A stretch of DNA of 64,000 nucleotides from Clostridiales bacterium (GTDB lineage: Bacteria; Bacillota; Clostridia; Peptostreptococcales; Anaerovoracaceae), in contig CP042469.1 in NCBI GenBank assembly GCA_015243575.1, positions 4,864,929 through 4,928,928 of the forward strand, read 5' to 3'. Each line of letters opens with the position of its first letter. Position 1 is the first letter of the stretch. The notes beneath the pieces were generated by a model. That model was given only the letters and a program-made list of their open reading frames with translations, was not told where the DNA came from and ran no database searches. A program made the translations under genes and the position numbers. Of the stretch, positions 25,319-33,900 are shown in pieces.

Positions 25319-26641
25319 ATGACTGACATCCAACGGTTAAAAAATTTAGATTTACGCGAAAGACTTGGATGGTTTTATAAAAGAAATCCGAAAAAGGCTG
25401 CAGGTATTTTTTTAGTAGTCTTGATTTCTGTTTTTTTTATTTTATTAATTCCTAGAGCTATTTTATTGAATCAGACGCAAATTGCTGAAAAATACATTTC
25501 TGAGTCTCAATCTCGTATAGAAAAGATTGATTTATCAATCGATAAAATATCTGAACGTTTGGAGAAAAACGCCAAACTTTATAAGGACTTTGAACTGTAT
25601 AATATCCAATTAAATCAGGATAAAGAATGCAGCAAAAAATTGATTACAGAATTAAACGCCATCAGGGAAGAGTTAAAAAATGAGGAAATCAATAAGGTAT
25701 TAGAAAAATTTCAAATTGGCAACAATGAAAAAATTCTTTTCCCAGATGAAATTACCAAGCTCGAGAAAAAAGTAGAAAGTTTAAACGCTGATATTGCAAG
25801 TGTTATCTCCATTGATACATATTTAATTTCACAATATTCTACATTTCATAAATATAAAGATTCTATTGGCGATTGTATGAAATCAAGGTTTGACAATCTT
25901 AAGATTATACAGTCAAAGGGAAAAAATGCTTCTGTCAAAAATAAAGCAAACCAGTACTTTATCGCAATCAGTGATAATGCAACGAGATTTACAAACGGAT
26001 TGGATGCGTTGAACTCATATACAATTGCCGACCAGGGGACCTTCACTCTTGATGAGTTACAGGCAGTGAAACAAAATTATTTGTCTCAATCTACGCTGTT
26101 AGCAGCCACTGATTCATCGATTGATACATTTGATGAGTATTGGAATTCACTACAAGAACAATACTACACAATCATAACAGATCAATATTATACAAGAAGT
26201 ACAGATTATGTGACTGAACCCAATCCTCAATTTCGCCAATGGATTGAAACAGAAACATATGAGGACACTGAAACATATACCGAAAGAGAATACGTAGGGA
26301 GCAGAATAGTTGGGGATCAACAGGAAGATATTTATGAGACAGTAACAAAGACGCGTCCTGTGACAAAAACCAGAAAGGTTACAAAAGATAATGGGCAGGC
26401 GCAAATGATTTCTGTACCATATGACGTTTACTCATTCTACTATACTATTGAAAAGTATACACCCCTTGGTATTACTAATAGTAACGTGTTTGTCGGGAAA
26501 AAACATGAAAAATACGACACATCTATAACCGTTTGGGATTACCAGTCAACTCAGGCAGTTGGCTATACTGAATGGAAGCAACTGTGGAATGACAAAAATG
26601 GTATCTTGACAGGAAAGAATATTTCTCCGAAATTGGAGTAG
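25319..26641 (+). CDS. Single-pass membrane coiled-coil protein, unknown family
   Basis: A 440-residue protein I do not recognise. Residues 1-25 are basic and probably cytoplasmic, about 27-47 form one transmembrane helix ('GIFLVVLISVFFILLI'), about 50-280 are helical with heptad-like patterns, and the last about 150 residues form a Tyr/Thr-rich domain with an imperfect repeat 'TVTKTRPVTKTRKVTK'. ATG 25319 follows GAGGGGAAA. By topology most of it would be outside the membrane, facing away from PspA. Position in the cassette suggests a membrane partner of PspA; this is inference. Confidence 0.7.
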   Translation: MTDIQRLKNLDLRERLGWFYKRNPKKAAGIFLVVLISVFFILLIPRAILLNQTQIAEKYISESQSRIEKIDLSIDKISERLEKNAKLYKDFELYNIQLNQDKECSKKLITELNAIREELKNEEINKVLEKFQIGNNEKILFPDEITKLEKKVESLNADIASVISIDTYLISQYSTFHKYKDSIGDCMKSRFDNLKIIQSKGKNASVKNKANQYFIAISDNATRFTNGLDALNSYTIADQGTFTLDELQAVKQNYLSQSTLLAATDSSIDTFDEYWNSLQEQYYTIITDQYYTRSTDYVTEPNPQFRQWIETETYEDTETYTEREYVGSRIVGDQQEDIYETVTKTRPVTKTRKVTKDNGQAQMISVPYDVYSFYYTIEKYTPLGITNSNVFVGKKHEKYDTSITVWDYQSTQAVGYTEWKQLWNDKNGILTGKNISPKLE

Positions 26642-26656
26642 TAAGGAGGTGAGGGT

Positions 26657-27799
26657 ATGGACAATCAAAATGAAAAGCTAAATGACCGTCTGAGTTTCTA
26701 TATGAAAGCATATGCTGAAACCATGGACGAATTGAAACTTCCCGAGTCTGAAAAATCGAAAGTAGAACAGGAAATCGATAGCGAGTCAAAGAATATATTG
26801 GATGAAACCATACCAGATCCTCTTGATAATAGTCGGATAGATTCTCTGGAAAAGGAATACCAAATGAATCTGGATGATATCGTTACCAAGCATGAAGAAT
26901 TAAAAAATAAATACATAGAAGAAAAAGAATCATTGCAATCAGACAGCAGATATAAAGAATACCTGAATCTTATTATCAATGATGATCTAAAGCTTGTAGA
27001 AAAAATGGAAAATGATGATGTTTTTGATTATTTGCTGAATCAAAAATTTGGTACCGTTGAATTCGAAAATGAACCCTGTATTATTTTCATAAAATTCAAG
27101 TATCAACCGAGATTCTGGAAATTTAAGAAAATAGCCGACAAAAAAGCTAATGAATTCGGAATTGATTCCTTTGAAGAGATGTATCATCTTTGGAGCGGGC
27201 TCAGAATCAATTACAAAAGTCTTGTGGGAAATAAAAAAATGTCAGATGTTATTGGAGAGTCTGAGCTCATTGAAAAAAGGATTAAAGACTTGGATGTAGC
27301 AATCAATAGTTATCTCACTTCACGCAGGCAGGATATAATCAATACTATTATTAGGAGAATTAAAATGGTAGATGTTGTAGCGTTTGACAAAACGAAGTTT
27401 TCAAATCTTATACCATTGTTGGAGAAATATAATGGCATCGCGCAACATATTAGAGGATTGCAGAATAGAAAAACAGTTATCATGCAAAACATTAATACAG
27501 TTGAAAAGATGATTATACTGGCAGAGCAGGGACGTTTTGTATTGGATAAAAAATCGACGGATGCTTTTTTTAATAATACTAATCCTGTAACTCCAATCTT
27601 TGAGATGATTACCGAGGCAGAGTGGAGTAGTATCAATAAAGCATTGGTCCGAAAAGGGATTAAAACCACTTCAAAAGATAATTATTCTGTTGTCCGCAAA
27701 ACGATTTCAGAGAAGGAAAAAAAAGCCATTCTGGAAAAGTACAATGTAAAAGAGGGAGAGATATTCATTGATTCTAATTTAGTAAGTAAAACTAATTAA
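26657..27799 (+). CDS. Soluble coiled-coil protein, unknown family
   Basis: A 380-residue, charged, mostly helical cytoplasmic protein with no hydrophobic segment. The first about 110 residues look like coiled coil. The middle (about 130-200, 'IIFIKFKYQPRFWKFKKIA') looks like a compact mixed domain, and a second helical region spans 205-290. No enzymatic motif is visible. An AAGGAGGTG ribosome site lies before ATG 26657, 15 bases after the previous stop, so the three genes form an operon. It may be the cytosolic adaptor between PspA and the membrane protein. Confidence 0.7.
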   Translation: MDNQNEKLNDRLSFYMKAYAETMDELKLPESEKSKVEQEIDSESKNILDETIPDPLDNSRIDSLEKEYQMNLDDIVTKHEELKNKYIEEKESLQSDSRYKEYLNLIINDDLKLVEKMENDDVFDYLLNQKFGTVEFENEPCIIFIKFKYQPRFWKFKKIADKKANEFGIDSFEEMYHLWSGLRINYKSLVGNKKMSDVIGESELIEKRIKDLDVAINSYLTSRRQDIINTIIRRIKMVDVVAFDKTKFSNLIPLLEKYNGIAQHIRGLQNRKTVIMQNINTVEKMIILAEQGRFVLDKKSTDAFFNNTNPVTPIFEMITEAEWSSINKALVRKGIKTTSKDNYSVVRKTISEKEKKAILEKYNVKEGEIFIDSNLVSKTN

Positions 27800-27886
27800 G
27801 GTTGTACAAATTGTTAAGTGGTTGATCAGAAGATCAAATTATCAAGATTTATATGAAAAATATAAAAATAGAAGTTAAAAGATTAT

Positions 27887-28011
27887 GTTACCAAGGACAG
27901 AGCGTCTTTGGCGAAATGGAAGTAAATTTTAGAGGATTAAATTGGAAGAAATAAGGAAGCAATATATCCGATATCTGGGAGCAATGGTACCTCTGGAGGA
28001 AGTGATCTCTT
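27887..28011 (+). repeat. Right copy of ~124-bp direct repeat flanking the PspA cassette
   Basis: It holds a decayed tail of the RNase H-like gene (VTKDRASLAKWK then stop) and the intact start of the YgjP gene. It pairs with 24298-24420. The distance between copies is about 3.6 kb. Confidence 0.85.
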
Positions 28012-28382
28012 TTGATCGGTTTTCAGAAGTAGTGATATTAACAGAAACAGAGATATTAGAGGAAGTCAGTAAGTTCTATGTTAGGATGAGCAAACAGGTT
28101 ACGAAAGAAAGAACGGAAATTTATCAAAAGGCATTGGGAGTAGCGCCCAAATCAATAAAAATAGACAAAATATGCAATCGCTGGGGCAGCTGCAATACCA
28201 GAAAAGAGATTACTTACAATTATTTAATCGTAACGTTGCCCATGGAGCTCATTGATTATATTGTGGTTCATGAGCTTTGCCATATCTATCATATGAATCA
28301 TGATAGATCCTTTTGGCGTAAAGTTGGGAGCATTATGCCTGACTATAAGAAAAGAATGAAAATACTGAACGGGGGTGAATAA
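27942..28382 (+). CDS. YgjP-like zinc metallopeptidase (DUF45/WLM type)
   Basis: A 146-residue protein with the YgjP core 'NRWGSCNTRKEITYNYLIV' and the zinc site 'VHELCHIYHMNHDRSFW' (HExxH plus a third His). It probably cleaves or trims proteins; the family is frequent beside restriction and other defence genes. Usual members are about 230 residues with an extra N-terminal domain, so this one is short by roughly 80. It starts at TTG 27942 with a modest AGAGGA. The initiator and leader are shared with a broken copy at 24353. Confidence 0.82.
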   Translation: MEEIRKQYIRYLGAMVPLEEVISFDRFSEVVILTETEILEEVSKFYVRMSKQVTKERTEIYQKALGVAPKSIKIDKICNRWGSCNTRKEITYNYLIVTLPMELIDYIVVHELCHIYHMNHDRSFWRKVGSIMPDYKKRMKILNGGE

Positions 28383-28441
28383 GAGCTCCACGGAATTATT
28401 ATGAGTTTGGAATGAAATATGGATCAAGGGAGAGAGGCAGA

Positions 28442-29173
28442 ATGATTAACATTGCAATCTGTGACGACGAGCCGCAAGAAATCGAGCGTGCTCGCAGCTT
28501 GCTTACACGATACATACAAGAGCACCCTCAATATGAAATAACAATACATTCCTACGCCGCTCCTTTGGAACTGTTATCTTATGTGGCTGAGAATGGAGGC
28601 TTTGATGCGCTGCTTCTTGATGTCTATATGGCAGGCATTCTTGGTACAGAGGCGGCAAGAGAATTGCGGAACCTTGGAGATGACTGTGAAATCATCTTTC
28701 TTACCACATCTAGGGATCATGCGATTGATGCTTTTGAAGTGAATGCAGCACAATATCTAGTTAAGCCATATACAGAATCAGGAATTTTTTCGTCATTGGA
28801 TAAGATTCTTCATCGTATCAATGCGGATCGGCGTCATACTATTACCCTCAAGACATCCGAGGGAATTACCAGGATTGCCCCGCGTAATGTGGTTTTTACC
28901 GAAACCGGACGAAACAACTACCAGATCATTCACACAACTCAAGGGAAGAAGCTAGAGGTGCGTATGACCGCCTCGGAACTTTTTGAGATGCTCTCACAGA
29001 ACAAATTATTCGTCCGGTGCGGTGCTTCTATCAACTTGAATCTCAAATACATCCGTCAGATTTCCAAGGACGCCATAACCTTTGATACCGGTGAGCATCT
29101 GGCATACCCCTACCGCGCTTATCAGAAGCTCAAAGCGGAGTTTCTGCGCTTCCAAATGTTCCCTGAGGACTAA
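28442..29173 (+). CDS. LytTR response regulator (AgrA-like)
   Basis: A 243-residue regulator. The receiver domain (1-120) has 'ICDDEPQE', the phospho-acceptor Asp in 'ALLLDVYMAG' and 'AAQYLVKPY'. The LytTR DNA-binding domain (about 140-240) includes 'VVFTETGRNNYQIIH' and 'FVRCGASINLNLKYI'. ATG 28442 is chosen over the upstream frame start for its GAGAGAGG. Its binding sites are probably the paired direct repeats at 29179 and 30645. It is cognate to the GHKL sensor that follows. Confidence 0.92.
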   Translation: MINIAICDDEPQEIERARSLLTRYIQEHPQYEITIHSYAAPLELLSYVAENGGFDALLLDVYMAGILGTEAARELRNLGDDCEIIFLTTSRDHAIDAFEVNAAQYLVKPYTESGIFSSLDKILHRINADRRHTITLKTSEGITRIAPRNVVFTETGRNNYQIIHTTQGKKLEVRMTASELFEMLSQNKLFVRCGASINLNLKYIRQISKDAITFDTGEHLAYPYRAYQKLKAEFLRFQMFPED

Positions 29174-29178
29174 AACGT

Positions 29179-29245
29179 GGCAATTACCCCTAAAATGATG
29201 GCAATTACCCCTAAAGCAGTTTTTTGAGCAGTTTTGTGCTAGGAT
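29179..29245 (+). promoter_or_regulatory. LytTR-type promoter before the sensor kinase gene
   Basis: Two identical copies of GGCAATTACCCCTAAA at 29179-29194 and 29200-29215, 21 bases apart (two helical turns). A TGTGCTAGGAT -10 element follows, with its hexamer at 29240-29245, 24 bases after the second copy. Two direct repeats with this period are what LytTR regulators bind. Confidence 0.85.
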
Positions 29246-29269
29246 AATGCGAAGAAAGGAGGAGGCGGA

Positions 29270-30571
29270 TTGTACAACGTTTTAGTATTTTTCTCATTTT
29301 TGCAATCTGTTATCGGCTTTACACTGTTGTCATCCTCTGTCATGCGTTTTCGGGAGCCCGTCAAAAATCGAGTCGTAACAGGATTGTTTGTGATGCTTTG
29401 CGGGATAAGCCTCCTGTGTTATCAATTATTTAGACATGGCTTTGACTCGGTAGACAGTTTTGCGATATTTGTAATTCTGATGATAGAGCTTTCGTGGTTT
29501 TTAATTTGTTCCGATGATAATTTTTTCGTATCACTCTTCAGTTTTCTAACCTTTGTTAATATTTATGTGTCTATAAGCTATATCAGTGATATCTTAGCGA
29601 TGCATTCGGAGGGGAGTGCTTTCGTATTTGAACGGATCGTCATTCGCTTGGTAATATATTTAGTAATTCTTCCATTCCTGTTCAAATTTGTGCGCCTGCG
29701 TTTTCGCCGGCTGGTGGATGCTTTGGACAAGGAATGGCGCGCAGCTGCGTTGGTGCCGTCGATGTTTTTAATCATGCAGATCATGGTGCTATACTATCCG
29801 GCGCCCTATTGGTATTGGAATAATGATAATTGGTTCAGATTCATTATTATCACTGTCTATCTGTTGTTTTTGGCGGTATATTACCTCTTGTATATACAAG
29901 CTAATGCCATTGTTGAAAAATACGCATTGGAAAAGCGGCAGCTGCTTATGGCACAGCAAGAGAAACTGTGGGAATCAGAACTTGCCCGCCAGAAAGCGAC
30001 AGCAGCATTGGTATTTCAGCAACGGCATGATATGCATCATCACAACGCAGTCATTATGGGGATGCTGCAGAGCGGTGATACGGACGAGCTTAAGACTTAC
30101 ATGAAAAGCTTTGACGCTGCGCTGGATGCACACAATGCCAACTCCTTTTGCTCAAACCCAATTGCCAACAGCATTTTTAACGTTTACGCCCGCAGGGCAG
30201 AAGCGGAAGGGATCAAGACGGTGTTTCGTGCAAGTATACCGGAAAGCATCGGCATCGATAACATCGACCTCACCTGTGTGCTTGGAAATACTTTGGAAAA
30301 TGCATTGGAGGGTTGTTTGCGCTTAGCAAAGGAAGTCGAAAAAGAGATCAGCGTCACCGCAAAATTTATTGATAACCGTTTGCGTTTGCAAGTGGAGAAC
30401 ACCTGTCTAACGGACATCGTCTTTAATGATGAGCTCCCCACCACACAAAAACAGGGCGGTGGTACGGGTACAAAAAGCATCCTTTACACTGCCGAACGTT
30501 ACGACGGCACGGCGGGCTTCTCGGTATCAGACGGAAAATTTATCACTCAAATCGTACTCAATGCGAATTGA
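29270..30571 (+). CDS. GHKL-type sensor histidine kinase (AgrC-like)
   Basis: A 433-residue sensor starting at TTG 29270 with AAGGAGGAGG upstream. The first about 215 residues hold six or so transmembrane helices, the peptide-sensing plan of AgrC. A coiled stretch with 'QQRHDMHHHNAVIMGML' gives the phosphorylated His, and the GHKL ATPase follows with N-box 'LGNTLENALEGC' and G-box 'GGGTGTKSI'. It pairs with the LytTR regulator upstream. No AgrB processing enzyme or cysteine-containing AgrD is nearby, so the ligand is not obvious. Confidence 0.9.
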   Translation: MYNVLVFFSFLQSVIGFTLLSSSVMRFREPVKNRVVTGLFVMLCGISLLCYQLFRHGFDSVDSFAIFVILMIELSWFLICSDDNFFVSLFSFLTFVNIYVSISYISDILAMHSEGSAFVFERIVIRLVIYLVILPFLFKFVRLRFRRLVDALDKEWRAAALVPSMFLIMQIMVLYYPAPYWYWNNDNWFRFIIITVYLLFLAVYYLLYIQANAIVEKYALEKRQLLMAQQEKLWESELARQKATAALVFQQRHDMHHHNAVIMGMLQSGDTDELKTYMKSFDAALDAHNANSFCSNPIANSIFNVYARRAEAEGIKTVFRASIPESIGIDNIDLTCVLGNTLENALEGCLRLAKEVEKEISVTAKFIDNRLRLQVENTCLTDIVFNDELPTTQKQGGGTGTKSILYTAERYDGTAGFSVSDGKFITQIVLNAN

Positions 30572-30644
30572 AACAATATACAATGAAAGATGTCGTAAGC
30601 AGCTATCAATTACCTCTGATAGTTGCTTTTTTTCGTCAAAAATC

Positions 30645-30711
30645 GGCAATTACCCCTAAAATGATGGCAATTACCCCAAAAACGGGTTTTGTCTCGTCTT
30701 TGTGTTATGAT
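30645..30711 (+). promoter_or_regulatory. Second LytTR-type promoter, before the peptide and surface protein
   Basis: GGCAATTACCCCTAAA at 30645-30660 and GGCAATTACCCCAAAA at 30666-30681, again 21 bases apart. TGTGTTATGAT follows, with its hexamer at 30706-30711 and the same 24-base distance. The -35 region is poor, as expected of an activator-dependent promoter. Confidence 0.85.
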
Positions 30712-30761
30712 GCAAGATGAAAAAATAACTTGTTTTAGCCAATGGTGGAGGAGAATATAAC

Positions 30762-30836
30762 ATGAAAAAAACAAAAACAAGGGAAAAGGTCGCGGTAATT
30801 GTGGAGAGGTTACTGCAAAAATCCAATTTAATATAA
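30762..30836 (+). CDS. Possible 24-residue peptide under LytTR control
   Basis: ATG 30762 is preceded by GGAGGAG at the right distance and lies 50 bases after the -10 of a LytTR promoter. The product (basic MKKTKTREK start, then an amphipathic helix VAVIVERLLQKSNLI) resembles the leader half of an AgrD precursor but has no cysteine or serine-ring core followed by a charged tail. It may be a signal peptide precursor, a leader peptide for the next gene, or a remnant. Confidence 0.5.
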   Translation: MKKTKTREKVAVIVERLLQKSNLI

Positions 30837-30936
30837 CCTAAGATAGAAATAAATACACGTAATGGGCAAGTACAAAGTGAGTGTAGAGATATTTATTAAT
30901 TATATTAAGTCCTAAAAAAGATGGAGGTTATCCTTT

Positions 30937-33900
30937 ATGAGATTCATGAAAGAAAAAGGCAAGCGGTACATGGCAATATTAATGGTATGCGCCATGATGG
31001 TAGGGTTATTCCCGGTGGGAGTATATGCAGAATCCCCGGGTACTAAAGAAGGTCCAGAGGGAAACCAGAGTGGCGTCATAATTGGAGCAGTACTACTTGT
31101 ATCCTCTAACGCTGTAGATGATTCTGCAGACCGTGCAGATAATGCAACGTATCAAACGCTTGGTGGTGCTATTAGTAAGGCTGAAAGTGGCGATACAATT
31201 AAACTTCAAACAGATGTTACCCTTGCAAGCGGTCAGACCATCACTGACAAAAACCTAATCCTTGACCTGAACGGCCACAGACTAACAGGTGCAAGCGATT
31301 TAGGTGTAGCTGCCATTGAATTAAAAGATACGGCAAGCCTGGAGGTCAAAGATACAAGCCCAGGAGCAACCGGACAATTATCTGGAAGCAGTCGAGCAAT
31401 CTGGAACAAAGGCGCCGGTTCGGTCACTGTTTCCAGCGGAACGGTAACTTCTGCCGGTGTTACCATCAGTAATGACAATAGTGGTAGTGTTACTGTTTCC
31501 GGTGGAACGGTGTCTTCCGATGGAAGCAGCTATGCAATCTGGAACAACGGCACCGGTTCCGTAACTGTTGCCGGAGGGACAGTTACTTCAAACTCAATTG
31601 CGATCAGTAATGACAATAGTGGCAGTGTTACCGTTTCCGAGGGGACGGTATCTGGCTCTATCTACGCAATCAATAGTACGCATGTCGATGGAAAAGTCAA
31701 CATTTCCAGTGGTACAATATCATCAACAGGGGGATTATTTTCTATTCTCTCTTCGGGTACTTCAAACATAGTTGGCGGGGAACTTGGTTATGTAAATACG
31801 AGTATATTGAACCTCTCCGGCGACCCGACGCTCACAGTTAACGTAAATTCCTTGACAAGCAAAAGGGTATCGATTACAGGAGCGCTTACTGGGGCACCCG
31901 GCAGCATTAAACTCAATGCCGCATATCCTTTAAATACAGATGCAGGCACTGTTGTTGCGACAGCGACAGAGGCTAACTACGCAGATGCTTCCAAGTTCGT
32001 GCTTATAAATGTAACAGGCAAAACCCTTGCGAAAAGTGGTAAAGACATCGTGTTTGCGGCGGATAGTCCTGCTGGACCCTCCACCGACTGGAACGGAATC
32101 ATCCCAACCAGTGACCCCGGCTTCGTCTACAGCGGCGGCAGCGGCACAGAGGCGTCTCCTTACTTGATCGCGAACAGCTACGACCTTGCCATGCTTGCCT
32201 CGAACGTCAACACGACCACTGACTACAGTGTCGACAAACATTTCAAGATGACGGCGGATATCGATCTTAATCCGAGCATAGCAGTGATTGATGCGACTAC
32301 TACAGCCAAAGAATGGACGCCCATCGGGAAAAATTTAAAGGAATTCAAGGGTACCTTTGATGGCGGCGGGTTCGCCGTTAAAGGTATGTATCTCAAGGAT
32401 ATAGTAGGTGAAAATTACCGCGGCGGTCTGTTTGGCAAAATCACTAACTCAATAATAAAGAACCTGGGTGTGACTAATAGCTTCGTTAATATTATTAATC
32501 CTACTTACGGTGTGGCTGGTATTATATGCTTTGCCGACTACAGTACAGTGGAAAGCTGCTACAATACGGCAAAAATTAATGGTTATGCGTCTGTCGGCGG
32601 TGTAGTGGGTACTAGTTCAGGAAGTACGGTGAAAAACTGCTACAATACCGGTGAAATCAGCGGCACGGATACCTATGTCGGTGGTGTTACAGGTCAAGGC
32701 AGTAATACGATATTTCAAGATTGCTATAACACTGGCAATATATCCGGTTTGGGCGCAGTGGGCGGTATTGTTGGAGCCATACATAACTCTTCTGCTTTTA
32801 GTGCCTCTGCTATGTATCGCTGCTACAACATTGGTAATATCGTTGCCAGTGAATCTGTATATTCCTATGGTAGCAATACTTACAGTGGTTCTTGTGGTAT
32901 AGCGGGTTGGGTTAGGTCGTGGACTTCTACGATACCTAAGATGATCGTTCCCTTAGATAACTGTGTTTCTCTGGGTCTGTCCGTTAGCACGACGACCATT
33001 GATGTTCATAACACAACGACGCGCGTGGCGCAGGGTAATGGAGCCATCTCGAATTCCTATGCACGGTCGGATTTGAAAGTGAATGATCAGCTTATTTTTA
33101 ATGGCACCAAAACAAATGAACACGGCCAGAATTTGACTGTGGCCCAGAACACGGCCCAGGATTGGAGTACCTGGTTTGGGAGTGCAGGCAGTTTAGCGTG
33201 GGATTACCCGGAGGATGGCAAGCTGTGGTATCAAGCGCCGCTTCCTACGCTGAAAGGCGTCGGCGGCATTCAAAACCCCAAGCTGCCCGGGACGGGTTCC
33301 GGATCAACCGACACCTATACTGTGACAGGCACGGTCAAAGACAAGGACAGCAATCCTGTTACCGGGGCAACCGTTACCCTCACACCGAATGCAGGTACTC
33401 CAAATCCTGCAACGACAGGAAACGATGGGAAATATACCATGAATAACGTTCCCAATGGCAGTTATACGATTACAGTGATATTACCGAGCGGCGGGGGAAC
33501 CTTCACAAAAAACATCACCGTTCCTGATGATATCAGTTCGGGCAACATCGACCTTCAACAACCAGCGGTACAAACCTACACTGTGACCTACAACGGCAAC
33601 AAAGCAACTAGCGGCAGCGTTTCGGCACAAACCACAAACGTGGGCACAGCTACCACTGTTGCTGTAAACAGCTTTGCCAGAACAGGCTTCACTTTTGCCG
33701 GCTGGAATACAGCGGCAAACGGCGGCGGGACAGCCTATACGGCCGGCAGCAGTATACCGTCTCAAGCAGCGGGATCAACGGTAACCCTTTATGCCCAGTG
33801 GGCAGAAAACACCTATGGGGTTTCAGGAACGGTGAAGGACCATTCCGGCAGTAATGCAGCGGGTGCAAGCGTGAAGCTTATGCAGGGGGATACGCAAATA

